Numbered from the stretch's first letter, positions 1 to 8,500 are shown. The stretch is DNA of 47,760 nucleotides from Streptococcus ovuberis (GCF_012396585.1 NZ_JAAXPR010000017.1:1-47760), one strand, 5' to 3'. Translations and numbers: made by a program. The notes: generated by a model from the sequence alone, not told the origin.

Positions 1-77
1 TCCATATGATTCTTTCTAATGAGTGGTTTGATTGCTTTTCATTATAGGTCATATGGGGCTTTTTTCATACTCAAAAA

Positions 78-127
78 GGCTCCATAATCTCCGAGGTGGA
101 TTTACCCACTACAGAAATTATAGAGCC
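78..127. repeat. Imperfect palindrome, probably an insertion-sequence end
   Basis: Two 23-nt arms (78-100 and 105-127) pair imperfectly around a 4-nt centre; about 17 of 23 positions match, and several mismatches would be G-U pairs in a minus-strand transcript. It lies just beyond the stop of an IS630-type transposase remnant read on the minus strand, so it may be that element's end or terminator. It could equally be the end of another IS family, and no target duplication is visible. Confidence 0.45.
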
Positions 128-142
128 GGTTTTTTTAACGGA

Positions 143-274
143 TCAATCTAATCCTTGTATCACCTCTTGCAGCTTGTCAATGACGTCGCCAAGTGTCTTA
201 AAGGCCGTGTTCTGAAATCTTCTCTTACGCGTTTTAGCCCAAACTTACTCATTCCGATTCATCTCGGGTGAGTT
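143..274 (-). pseudogene. IS630-family transposase, C-terminal remnant
   Basis: Read on the minus strand, this stretch encodes the end of a DDE transposase of the IS630 type: NSPEMNRNE, then an in-frame TAA, then VWAKTRKRRFQ and a tail ending in IDKLQEVIQGLD before a TGA at 145-143. Intact family members have SPxMNPIEQVW at this place, with the Glu being the last catalytic residue. Here the Gln codon has become a stop and the Pro-Ile has changed. Only about 43 codons survive and nothing upstream is recognisable, so this is a dead fragment. Confidence 0.7.
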
Positions 275-279
275 AAGTT

Positions 280-598
280 ATTTTTTGATTTTTATTAAGT
301 GTTTTAGAAATGTAAGAGAAATGGAAGATTGCCGAAGATACAAGTCATTGCTGCTTGAGAGTTAGCCACAGAGTTTTTGTGATTAAGGCCTGCTATTAGG
401 GGAAAGCGGTTGAGGAGAGGTCTAAAGCTCTGTTATTCTTTGACGGCACCTTGATAGCCGTGAAATCTGGTAACCACATCCTCCAATCTCAAAAACAATG
501 TTTTGAGTGACTTCATAGAGTCTAGGACCTTCAAAGGCGGCTAAGAAGTAACTGTTGTGACTGAATAAGTCGGTAAATATTTTTTTGAAAAATGTCCA
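280..598. other. Non-coding stretch with a small hairpin
   Basis: No convincing gene is seen. A perfect 7-bp hairpin, CTCAAAA and TTTTGAG around a 6-nt loop, sits at 488-507 and resembles the degenerate dispersed sequences often found between streptococcal genes. The rest looks like decayed sequence between the IS remnant and the exporter promoter. Confidence 0.4.
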
Positions 599-627
599 TT
601 GAAATTCCCTTGAAAAAGGCGTATAAT
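599..627 (+). promoter_or_regulatory. Promoter of the ABC exporter operon
   Basis: TTGAAA (599-604) and TATAAT (622-627) are separated by 17 bp, a near-consensus housekeeping promoter. Transcription should start near 634, about 47 nt before the first exporter gene. Confidence 0.75.
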
Positions 628-680
628 AGATGATTGTACGTAAGACTTCTAATTATATGTAAATGAGAAAAGGGGGAAGG

Positions 681-2432
681 ATGACACTTTTGAGGAAATT
701 AGGGTGGTTTTTTAAGTTAGAAAAGCGCCGTTACTTGATTGGCATCTTATCCTTGAGCCTTGTAGCGGTCTTTAATTTACTTCCGCCTCGGGTGATAGGG
801 AATATCGTGGATCGTATCACGCAGAAAGATTTGACGTCAGGGCAGTTGTGGAGCAATATTTTCGGCTTAATCATGTCTGGATTGATCATGTATGGCTTGC
901 GTTATATTTGGCGGCTCTATATTTTTGGGACAGCCAATCGTTTAGCACGTATCTTGCGTCTGCGCTTATTTGAGCAATTTACTAACATGTCTCCCTCCTT
1001 TTACCAAAAGTATCGGACGGGAGATTTAATGGCTCATGCGACAAATGATATCAATGCGGTCACCAATACTGCTGGTGGTGGTGTCATGTCAGCGGTTGAT
1101 GCATCGATTACAGCCTTAGTGACCTTAATGACCATGATTTTGGGTATTGACTGGCGCTTGACTGCCATTGCTATTTTGCCTCTTCCTTTAATGGCGTTTG
1201 CGACTAGTCGATTGGGACGGAAAAATCATGCCAGCTTCAAAGCAGCCCAAGAAGCTTTCTCCGATTTAAATAATAAGGTTCAAGAATCAGTGTCTGGGGT
1301 TAAAGTGACCAAGTCATTTGGTTATCAAAATGAGGAGACAAATAGCTTTGCGAAGATTAACCAAACGGTTTACGAGAAAAATATTCTCTCTGCTCGTTAC
1401 AACTCTCTCTTTAGCCCCTTTGTCCTCTTCTTTGTTGGCATTTCATATCTGCTTACTTTGATTGTGGGATCGGTGTTAATTCGCCAAGGGGATTTGACTA
1501 TCGGAGAATTAGTGACCTTTATTACCTATTTGGATATGCTGGTTTGGCCCTTGATGGCCATGGGCTTCCTGTTCAATGTTATTCAAAGGGGGACTGTCTC
1601 CTATGAGCGGATCGAGTCTCTCCTGTCTCAAGAAAGCGATATTCATGATAGTCAACAGTCTGTAGCGCAGATTGAAAACGGTCCATTAACTTATGCGATT
1701 GAGGCTTTTGCTTATGAGGAGTTGACAACGCTTAGGGATGTCCAGTTTAGTCTAGAGAAAGGACAAACTTTGGGAATCGTTGGTGTTACGGGATCTGGAA
1801 AAACAACCTTGATCAAACTGCTTTTGAGGGAACGTGATGTTCAAGATGGCGCGATTTTCCTCAATGGTCATGATATCCGTGATTATAGTCTCAGGGATTT
1901 ACGGAGTTTGATTGGGTATGTGCCTCAGGATCAAATGCTTTTTGCGATGAGTATTCGGGACAATATCAGGTTTGCTGATCCGAACTTATCGGAAGACCAG
2001 GTTGAGCGAGTGACAAAGCTCTGTGGCGTTTATGAGGATATTCAGGATATGCCAGAGGGCTTTGACACAGTGATTGGCGAACGTGGTGTGTCTTTATCGG
2101 GTGGTCAAAAGCAACGTCTAGCAATGAGTCGGGCCTTGATCATGAACCCAGACATTTTGATTTTAGACGATTCGCTGTCAGCTGTCGATGCTAAAACAGA
2201 ACATTTGATTTTAGAAAATTTGAAAGCTGAGCGTGCAGATAAAACAACTATTATTACAGCTCATCGTTTATCTGCTGTGGTTCATGCAGACGTGATTATT
2301 GTGATGGAAAATGGGACAATCAAAGAACGTGGGAACCATGAAAGTTTGATGGCTCAGCAAGGTTGGTATTATGAAACCTACCAGTCGCAACAAATTGCCC
2401 AGAGTTTGGAAGGAGGTGCTGATGAAAACTAA
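681..2432 (+). CDS. ABC exporter half-transporter with degenerate ATP site (heterodimer subunit 1)
   Basis: This is a fused membrane-ATPase half transporter of the multidrug exporter superfamily, 583 residues. The N-terminal half has six hydrophobic segments and the C-terminal half is the ATPase domain. Walker A GVTGSGKTT lies near residues 368-376, the signature LSGGQ at 472-476, and Walker B ends in Asp496-Asp497, where the catalytic Glu is replaced by Asp. That replacement is typical of one partner in heterodimeric exporters such as LmrCD, PatAB or SatAB. An ATG at 663 is in frame, but the Shine-Dalgarno-like AGGGGGAAGG lies directly before the ATG at 681, which I chose. It overlaps the next gene by 11 bp. 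The substrate cannot be read from sequence; drug or peptide export is likely. Confidence 0.9.
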   Translation: MTLLRKLGWFFKLEKRRYLIGILSLSLVAVFNLLPPRVIGNIVDRITQKDLTSGQLWSNIFGLIMSGLIMYGLRYIWRLYIFGTANRLARILRLRLFEQFTNMSPSFYQKYRTGDLMAHATNDINAVTNTAGGGVMSAVDASITALVTLMTMILGIDWRLTAIAILPLPLMAFATSRLGRKNHASFKAAQEAFSDLNNKVQESVSGVKVTKSFGYQNEETNSFAKINQTVYEKNILSARYNSLFSPFVLFFVGISYLLTLIVGSVLIRQGDLTIGELVTFITYLDMLVWPLMAMGFLFNVIQRGTVSYERIESLLSQESDIHDSQQSVAQIENGPLTYAIEAFAYEELTTLRDVQFSLEKGQTLGIVGVTGSGKTTLIKLLLRERDVQDGAIFLNGHDIRDYSLRDLRSLIGYVPQDQMLFAMSIRDNIRFADPNLSEDQVERVTKLCGVYEDIQDMPEGFDTVIGERGVSLSGGQKQRLAMSRALIMNPDILILDDSLSAVDAKTEHLILENLKAERADKTTIITAHRLSAVVHADVIIVMENGTIKERGNHESLMAQQGWYYETYQSQQIAQSLEGGADEN

Positions 2433-4170
2433 TCAAAAACCCAAAGGTGTCTTGACTCGTCTGCTCACTTATGCGATTACCTACAAGTGGGGGTTAATGT
2501 CGGGCTTATTCTTTGTTGTTTTGGCGACAGCAGTAGCAACAGCAGATACCCTCTTGATCCGTTACTATATTGATCATCATATTCACGATGGGTTTACGAG
2601 TATTGCCATTGTAGTCTTGATTGCTAAGTTTGGCCTGGTTCTGATTCGAGCGATTAGCTCTTACCTGGGCGAATACCTCTTTGCCAAGGTAGCCTATGCA
2701 ACGGTGCGTGACCTGCGTCAAGAAGCCTTTAGCAATGTCCAACGCCAGGGAATGGCTTATTTTGACCAGACCCCAGCCGGTGCCATCGTGTCACGTTTGA
2801 CCAATGACACACAAGCAGTGGCGGATATGTTCGCAACCGTCTTTTCGAGCTTTTTGAAATCTGGCTTTATCTTTGTCGCAACTTTGGCAGCGATGTTTAG
2901 CCTGTCTTGGCAATTAACTTGCTTTATGCTTCTCTTTCTTCCAGTTATTTGGGGATCAGTAGCCCTCTATCGCCATTACTCAGAAGAGTTAGTGACCATG
3001 ACACGGCAAAAATTATCCGAAATCAATGTGAAGCTGTCTGAATCAATTGAAGGCATGCGAATTATCCAAGCTTTTCGTCAGGAAAGTCGCTTGATTAAGG
3101 AATTTGAGGAGATCAATGAAGAACATATGGCCTACGCCAATCGTTCAATCAATCTCAACTCTCTCTTTCTAAGACCAGCTATGTCGCTTTTGAAAATCTT
3201 GGCTTATGCGCTTATTTTAACTTATTTTGGCCTCAAGTGGGAAACTTCGGCCTTCTCAGCCGGTTTGATTTATGCCTTTATCCAGTATGTATCTCAGCTC
3301 TTTGATCCGTTGATTGAGGTGACTCAGAACTATGCTACCTTGCAGACTTCTGTGATTTCAGCACGGCGCGTGTTTGAAATGATTGATTTAGAGCAGTTTG
3401 AACCGAGCCAAGCTAATCAGTCCTTGCAAATTCAGCGTGGGGATATTGTCTTTGATCATGTGAGTTTTTCATACGACGGTAAGAAGGATGTTTTAAAGGA
3501 TATTTCCTTTGAGGTCAAAGAGGGAGAGACCATTGCCTTCGTTGGGTCAACAGGATCTGGCAAGTCTTCCATCATCAATCTTTTCATGCGCTTTTATGAT
3601 TTTGATCGAGGAGAGATAAGGATAGATGGAAAAAACATCAAACACTATAGCGAAGAAGAATTGAGGCAACAGACAGGGCTAGTTTTGCAAGATCCTTTCT
3701 TGTATCACGGGACCATTGCCTCCAATATCCGGATGTATCAGGATATTCAAGATAGTGAGGTCGAAAACGCAGCGCGTTTTGTTGATGCCCATGACTTCAT
3801 CAGCCAGTTGCCACTCGGCTATGAAAATCCCGTCACCGAGCGTGGAACGACTTACTCATCTGGTCAGCGTCAGCTGATTGCCTTTGCAAGGACTATGGCA
3901 ACCCAGCCTAAGATCCTCATTTTGGATGAGGCAACAGCTAATATTGATTCTGAGACAGAGGAGATTATTCAAAGTTCGCTACGTAAGATGCGTCTTGGGC
4001 GGACAACTATTGCCATTGCCCATCGTCTATCTACCATTCAAGATGCGAATTGCATCTATGTCTTAGACAAGGGACGGATTATTGAACGTGGAACACACGA
4101 AGAATTGCTGGCTAAGCAAGGGACCTATTATAAGATGTATCAATTGCAGGCTGGTATGATAACACATTAA
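2422..4170 (+). CDS. ABC exporter half-transporter with canonical Walker B (heterodimer subunit 2)
   Basis: This is the second half transporter, 582 residues, translationally coupled to the first. AGGAGG at 2411-2416 precedes the ATG at 2422, which lies inside the end of the upstream gene. Walker A GSTGSGKSS is near 375-383. Walker B ILILDEA carries the catalytic Glu503, but the signature is YSSGQ (478-482) instead of LSGGQ. The weak signature here and the missing Glu in the partner build one inactive ATP site, and the other two motifs build one active site. An H-loop AHRLST is present. An in-frame ATG at 2371 would add 17 residues and has no ribosome binding site. Confidence 0.9.
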   Translation: MKTNQKPKGVLTRLLTYAITYKWGLMSGLFFVVLATAVATADTLLIRYYIDHHIHDGFTSIAIVVLIAKFGLVLIRAISSYLGEYLFAKVAYATVRDLRQEAFSNVQRQGMAYFDQTPAGAIVSRLTNDTQAVADMFATVFSSFLKSGFIFVATLAAMFSLSWQLTCFMLLFLPVIWGSVALYRHYSEELVTMTRQKLSEINVKLSESIEGMRIIQAFRQESRLIKEFEEINEEHMAYANRSINLNSLFLRPAMSLLKILAYALILTYFGLKWETSAFSAGLIYAFIQYVSQLFDPLIEVTQNYATLQTSVISARRVFEMIDLEQFEPSQANQSLQIQRGDIVFDHVSFSYDGKKDVLKDISFEVKEGETIAFVGSTGSGKSSIINLFMRFYDFDRGEIRIDGKNIKHYSEEELRQQTGLVLQDPFLYHGTIASNIRMYQDIQDSEVENAARFVDAHDFISQLPLGYENPVTERGTTYSSGQRQLIAFARTMATQPKILILDEATANIDSETEEIIQSSLRKMRLGRTTIAIAHRLSTIQDANCIYVLDKGRIIERGTHEELLAKQGTYYKMYQLQAGMITH

Positions 4171-4174
4171 AACA

Positions 4175-4194
4175 CTGGAACGAAGAAGTTCCAG
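4175..4194. repeat. Perfect hairpin after the exporter operon
   Basis: CTGGAAC and GTTCCAG pair around the loop GAAGAA, starting 4 nt after the stop codon. It has no U-tract of its own and stands directly before the likely terminator, so it may stabilise the mRNA 3' end. Confidence 0.5.
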
Positions 4195-4198
4195 CTAG

Positions 4199-4247
4199 AT
4201 GCTGAAAATTTGATTCAGTTTGGATCAGGTTTTCAGCATTTTCTTTT
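4199..4247 (+). terminator. Intrinsic terminator of the ABC exporter operon
   Basis: ATGCTGAAAA (4199-4208) pairs with TTTTCAGCAT (4230-4239), followed by a T-rich run (TTTTCTTTT). Confidence 0.65.
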
Positions 4248-4288
4248 GAGTTAGCTTGTGTTTTTGAGAGAAGGATTCGGTTGAAGGC

Positions 4289-5593
4289 TTAATCTGCAAA
4301 ATCTTTAGCGTTCAGGGGTGACGGGGTCATGGATTCTAGCAAAGTAAGAAAATGGTGAAGTTCCTTCTTATCTTTAAGACGGATAACATCCAGATTAGCT
4401 CTGTGAGATAACTGGTTAGCAACGAGGCGATCCATCCCCTCTAATTGCTTGGTAAAAGGCTTGGTTAAGAGTGTTTGAGGAAGTTTTACGATCACCTGTT
4501 GGTTAAGCAGTTGATAGGGAAGCTGGAAATGATTAGCATTCAGGATTTTCTGATTTTGTGCTTGATTGGCTAAAAATTGCCGTTTAAGGCTAGCTACATT
4601 TTTGGAGAACATGCCGTTCTTAATGTAAAGTGCTAGTGCCTTTTGCAAAATAAGGTTTGTGTCGTAGTCCATGACCTGCTTGTGTGCTAGGAAATCCTTG
4701 AGCAGCAGTGGTGGTAGGACAACAGTGGCTAAGCGTAGACCTGGAAAAATAGCTGCTGAAAAAGATTTGATATAGATCACATGCTGGCTAGTGTCAAAAT
4801 AATGTAACGGTGCCTGGTGCTTGCTGTCAAAATCAACTAAATAATCATCCTCTATCAGATAGACATCATAGCGCTGCGCTAAGGAAACAATGGCTTTTTT
4901 CTCTGATGAGGAGTAGGAGTGCCCCAAGGGATTATGCAGACGTGGCATGGTGTAAAACCATTTGATATTACCGGATTGAAAGAGCTGTTCGAGTTTTTTC
5001 AGATTTATTCCTTCCCAATCGCGTTTGATGGTTTGATAAGGGAGCTTGAGATGCTTGACCAATTCAATCATCCGAGGATAGGTGGGTTCTTCCAACAAGA
5101 TTTCAGCTCTGCCATTTGGGAAAGTCATCTGACTGAGAATGTAGAGTGCTTGTTGGGTTCCAGTCGTTATAACGAGTTGGTCTATTTTGCTGTAGACATC
5201 AGAAGCTATTAACAGTTTTTGGACTTCATGAAGGAGTTCTTCTAGTCCCTCTTGCTGATGGTAATAGTTAAACAAGTAACTTTCTCGTCCAATTAGGCTT
5301 TCGTTTAGACAGAGCTTAAAATCCTCGTAGGCGAGATTAGCAATGTCGGATTCTGGAAGCGGAAGCTCGATCTTTTTTTCAGGTGTTTCCAGCACGTAGT
5401 AGCCTGATTTTGCGATAGGGTATATGAGATGAAGATGGCGCAATTCCATCAGTGCTTTTTGAACCGTGTCTGTATTGCAGGCGTATTGCTTACTGAGTTG
5501 TCGAATGGAAGGCAGTTTGTCGCTGGTCGCTAATTGTCCGCTGGCAATCTGATCTCTGATATCTTCAACAATCTGTTTATATTTACTGGTCAT
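4289..5593 (-). CDS. MocR/GntR-type regulator with aminotransferase-like domain lacking the PLP lysine
   Basis: This is a 434-residue fusion protein. Residues 1-70 are a GntR-type winged helix (KLPSIRQLSKQYACNTDTVQKAL) and the rest is an aminotransferase class I fold. Such MocR regulators normally bind pyridoxal phosphate through a Lys in a motif like SFSKTLxPGLR. Here the motif reads IKSFSAAIFPGLRLA, so Ala280 stands where the Lys is expected. The Asn motif (HNPLGHS) and the EDDY Asp region are kept. The nearest Lys is 276. The gene may therefore sense an amino acid or another ligand without a Schiff base. It is divergent from the metal ATPase operon, which is a possible but unproven target. 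Separate expression or self-regulation is equally possible. Confidence 0.85.
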   Translation of the reverse strand: MTSKYKQIVEDIRDQIASGQLATSDKLPSIRQLSKQYACNTDTVQKALMELRHLHLIYPIAKSGYYVLETPEKKIELPLPESDIANLAYEDFKLCLNESLIGRESYLFNYYHQQEGLEELLHEVQKLLIASDVYSKIDQLVITTGTQQALYILSQMTFPNGRAEILLEEPTYPRMIELVKHLKLPYQTIKRDWEGINLKKLEQLFQSGNIKWFYTMPRLHNPLGHSYSSSEKKAIVSLAQRYDVYLIEDDYLVDFDSKHQAPLHYFDTSQHVIYIKSFSAAIFPGLRLATVVLPPLLLKDFLAHKQVMDYDTNLILQKALALYIKNGMFSKNVASLKRQFLANQAQNQKILNANHFQLPYQLLNQQVIVKLPQTLLTKPFTKQLEGMDRLVANQLSHRANLDVIRLKDKKELHHFLTLLESMTPSPLNAKDFAD

Positions 5594-5691
5594 TAAGTGT
5601 CCCTCTACAGATTTTCTTTATTTTAGCTTAAATATCTCACATTAGCAAGAAAAATGAAATTGTGCAACTTTTCTCAGTTTAGCAATAAGCC

Positions 5692-5720
5692 TTGATAAAG
5701 CATAAGGAAAGTGGTAAAAT
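5692..5720 (+). promoter_or_regulatory. Promoter of the metal ATPase operon
   Basis: TTGATA (5692-5697) and TAAAAT (5715-5720) are 17 bp apart, with an extended -10 TG at 5712-5713. The start point should be near 5727, leaving a 5' leader of about 150 nt. I looked for a PerR box (TTATAATNATTATAA-like) and did not find a good one. Confidence 0.75.
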
Positions 5721-5740
5721 GAAGACAAATAAAAGATGAA

Positions 5741-5866
5741 CAAGCGGTGATAAATGATCATGCAGCCGGGTCTTCGAGTCTGAAGACAGCAGAATATAGC
5801 ACGGAGTGCGTACCTGTGAGACAGTAGAAAACTGTCTGTAGGTGCGCACTTTTTGGTTACCGCTTG
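5741..5866 (+). ncRNA. Highly structured 5' leader, candidate metal riboswitch with attenuator hairpin
   Basis: Outer arms CAAGCGGTGA (5741-5750) and TTACCGCTTG (5857-5866) form a 10-bp closing stem that includes one G-U pair. Inside lie GCAGCCGGG, a 6-bp hairpin (GTCTTC/GAAGAC), and a long hairpin in which AGTGCGTACCT pairs with AGGTGCGCACT and which contains an inner GACAGT/ACTGTC stem. This long hairpin is followed by TTTTT and can act as an intrinsic terminator. The closing stem ends just before the AAAGGAGG of the ATPase gene. A closed multi-branch fold with a terminator upstream of a metal exporter suggests a cis-acting metal sensor. The NiCo (czcD) class, which also responds to iron, is a candidate, but I cannot confirm the class by eye. 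Confidence 0.55.
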
Positions 5867-5878
5867 AAAGGAGGCAAT

Positions 5879-7735
5879 ATGCAACACTATTTCAAAAAGA
5901 ACCGTCAAGCTCAGTTTTTGATGTTAGGAACACTTTTCCTAATTGTAGGATTAGTCGTTCAGAAGATGGCTGAGGCAGTAGCATTGATTTTCTTATGCTT
6001 GTCTCTCTTTTTCTTGAGCTATTTTGCAACCCTGAAGGCTTGTCAATTGACCCTGAGCGAAAAGAAACTCAATGTGGACTTACTCATGATTTTATCGGCT
6101 CTAGGTGCGGTGGTCATTGGAGAAATGGTAGAAGCAGCTCTCTTGCTTCTAATCTTTTCAAGTGCGGAAGTTTTGGAAAATTATGTGACAGCGAAATCTA
6201 CTGATAATCTGACACAACTCTTAACCCTAGTGCCAATAACGGCCAAACGCTTTAGAGAAGATGGACAACTGGAAGAAGTTCCTACCAGCCAGATTGCGAT
6301 TGGAGAGCGCATTTTAGTTGCTAAGGGAGAGCAGTTCTCTTTAGATGGGCGTTGCCTGCAAGAGACTAGCGTTAGTGAGACGGCTTTGACAGGGGAAGCT
6401 ATTCCTGTTGATAAAGCCGTCGGAGATGAAGTCTTTGCAGGAACCATCAATTTAGGGCATCCTGTCCAAATTCAGGTCACAAAGACCAGTGACCAGACAG
6501 TCTTTTCGAAAATTATCCAACTAGTGGAAGAAGCTAAAGACCAACCGTCTTCTTTGGAAACAGGTGTGGAGCGCTTTGAAATTTACTTTGTGCCAGCTGT
6601 TTTACTGAGTGTCCCTCTTTTTATTGCCGGGCTGATTGGAATCCAGGGCTTGGCCTTGCAGGAAGCTTTCTATCGCGGCATGATTTTACTGACAGTGGCT
6701 AGTCCCTGTGCTTTGGTGGCATCTGTTACACCAGCTAGCTTGAGCGCCATTAGCCATGCTGCGCGGTTAGGGGTTCTGGTCAAAGGAGGGAGGGTCATGA
6801 GCCTGTTAGCTGACTTAGAGGTGATCTTTACAGATAAGACAGGCACATTGACGCAGGGCCATTTTGAGGTCATCGACTATCAGATCCCTTCAGACGTATT
6901 GCCGCTTGTTTGGGGAATGGCGAGCCAATCTCAACACCCTATTTCCCAAGCGATTGCCAAACAACTAGATCAAGACGGTGTGTTTCTTAGTAGCCCCTTA
7001 AAGGGTGTTGAAGAATTAGCTGGCCAAGGACTACGTTACAATAACTTGAGCTTGGTCAAGGCGAGTTTGCTCGAAGATTTGGCAGATCCAAAGCAGTATC
7101 TCAAGAAAGCAGCTGAAAAAACAACTAGTGTTTTCTTAGCCAATCAACATCAGGTTCTGGGTTATTTTTCCTTAGCGGATCAGTTGCGTCCTGAAGCGAT
7201 TAGTGCTGTGAGAGGTTTTCAACAAGAAGGGATTGAATTGCAGATGCTTACAGGTGATCAGGACAAGGTTGCAGCAACTGTTGCTAAGGATTTAGGGATC
7301 AAGCATTATCGCTCAAATTGCCTCCCCCAAGACAAGGTCACCCAGGTTCGAAATGCTAGTCAGACACAAGTCGTAGCTATGATTGGTGATGGAATCAATG
7401 ATGCGCCAGCCCTCGCACATGCGACAATTGGAGTGGCGATGGGGTCGGGTGCACCAGTAGCCATGGAAACTGCGGATATGGTTATGGTAAAAAACCATCT
7501 GGGGAAATTGTTAGAGGTTTACCGAATCAGTCGAAGACTACAGCAGATTATTACCCAAAATATTATTTTTGCGGTAGGCGTAATGGTCGTCTTAGTCAGT
7601 TTAAATCTCATGGGACTGTTAGATCTGACACAGGGAGTCCTTTTTCACGAGTGTTCAACGATTTTAGTGGTTCTAAACGGCCTACGTCTCTTAGCGCATC
7701 CGTCAGGACAGACGGTTGAAATTTTGGTAAAATAA
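5879..7735 (+). CDS. pmtA: P1B-type metal-exporting ATPase (PmtA-like)
   Basis: This is a P-type ATPase of 618 residues that pumps a transition metal out of the cell. It has no N-terminal metal-binding domain, only hydrophobic segments from about residue 15. The membrane metal site reads SPC (275-277), not CPC or CPX, and the last membrane region has HECST (590-594). These fit the P1B4 group that includes streptococcal PmtA, an iron(II) exporter, although cobalt or zinc cannot be excluded. The actuator TGE, phosphorylated Asp319 in DKTGTLT, QHP and GDGINDAPAL motifs are all present. I chose the ATG at 5879, preceded by AAAGGAGG (5867-5874); an in-frame TTG at 5864 overlaps the ribosome binding site. 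Regulation is probably through the folded leader. Confidence 0.88.
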   Translation: MQHYFKKNRQAQFLMLGTLFLIVGLVVQKMAEAVALIFLCLSLFFLSYFATLKACQLTLSEKKLNVDLLMILSALGAVVIGEMVEAALLLLIFSSAEVLENYVTAKSTDNLTQLLTLVPITAKRFREDGQLEEVPTSQIAIGERILVAKGEQFSLDGRCLQETSVSETALTGEAIPVDKAVGDEVFAGTINLGHPVQIQVTKTSDQTVFSKIIQLVEEAKDQPSSLETGVERFEIYFVPAVLLSVPLFIAGLIGIQGLALQEAFYRGMILLTVASPCALVASVTPASLSAISHAARLGVLVKGGRVMSLLADLEVIFTDKTGTLTQGHFEVIDYQIPSDVLPLVWGMASQSQHPISQAIAKQLDQDGVFLSSPLKGVEELAGQGLRYNNLSLVKASLLEDLADPKQYLKKAAEKTTSVFLANQHQVLGYFSLADQLRPEAISAVRGFQQEGIELQMLTGDQDKVAATVAKDLGIKHYRSNCLPQDKVTQVRNASQTQVVAMIGDGINDAPALAHATIGVAMGSGAPVAMETADMVMVKNHLGKLLEVYRISRRLQQIITQNIIFAVGVMVVLVSLNLMGLLDLTQGVLFHECSTILVVLNGLRLLAHPSGQTVEILVK

Positions 7736-7739
7736 GACT

Positions 7740-8474
7740 ATGAAAATTTTACTTCCAACAGCTAAAGAAATGAATCTCAAAGCAATTAGCAATAGACCAG
7801 CCGATAGGTCACAAGAAACTCAGAAAATTGTGCAGGAGCTAGCGCAAATTAGTGCTGCTGATTTGGCTAAGCATTACAAGATTAAGTTAGAGCCAGCCCA
7901 GAAGGAAGCTGAGCGCTGGCAGGCTCTGTTAAAGGAAGAAGCGGTAACATATCCTGCTTGGAATCTCTTTGATGGGCTCATGTATCGGCAAATGACACGT
8001 GATAAACTGACTGAAGCTCAGGAGCGCTACCTCAAGGAGCATGTCTTCATCACTTCAGCGCTTTACGGTGTTATCAATGTTTTTGATGCTATTGCCCCGC
8101 ATCGCCTCGATTTTTTGATGGGGTTTAAGGTTAATGATTCTAGCCTAAAAGCTTTTTGGCGTAAGCATTTTGACCGAGCTGTTCAAGAGGATGAGCTGAT
8201 TATCTCACTCTTGTCTAGCGAGTTTGAAACGGTCTTTTCACGGTCAATCCAGGATCGGATGGTCCGTCTAAAATTTGTCGAAGAAACAGATGGTCAACAT
8301 AAAACCCATTCTACTATTTCTAAAAAAGGAAGAGGACAGTGCCTCAACGCTCTTGTCAAAGCAGAAATTCAAGATATAGAAGCCTTAAAAGAGCTATGTT
8401 TTGAAGGCTTTGAGTATTGCGAAAGTCTCTCGAGTGAACGAGACATAACCTTTGTTAAGATGATGGATGAATAG
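7740..8474 (+). CDS. yaaA: YaaA family peroxide-stress protein
   Basis: The 244-residue product matches the YaaA (DUF328/UPF0246) family, recognised from the N-terminal KILLPTAKEM, the central WNLFDGLMYRQM and the SALYGVINVFDAIAPHRLDF block. In E. coli, YaaA lowers free iron and limits oxidative damage during peroxide stress, and the fold binds DNA. It starts 4 nt after the metal ATPase stop, so the two are co-transcribed. An iron exporter with an iron-limiting stress protein is a sensible pair. The family name is secure; the biochemical role in streptococci is not. Confidence 0.88.
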   Translation: MKILLPTAKEMNLKAISNRPADRSQETQKIVQELAQISAADLAKHYKIKLEPAQKEAERWQALLKEEAVTYPAWNLFDGLMYRQMTRDKLTEAQERYLKEHVFITSALYGVINVFDAIAPHRLDFLMGFKVNDSSLKAFWRKHFDRAVQEDELIISLLSSEFETVFSRSIQDRMVRLKFVEETDGQHKTHSTISKKGRGQCLNALVKAEIQDIEALKELCFEGFEYCESLSSERDITFVKMMDE

Positions 8475-8500
8475 AAATAAGTCGGAACTGGAACTGGCAG

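Noticed and set aside
663..680. Upstream ATG of the first exporter gene
   Set aside because: The bases between 663 and 681 make up the ribosome binding site for the ATG at 681.
5879..7735. Copper or cadmium ATPase (CopA, CadA)
   Set aside because: The membrane motif is SPC, not CPC or CPH, there is no N-terminal metal-binding domain, and the last helix has HECST.
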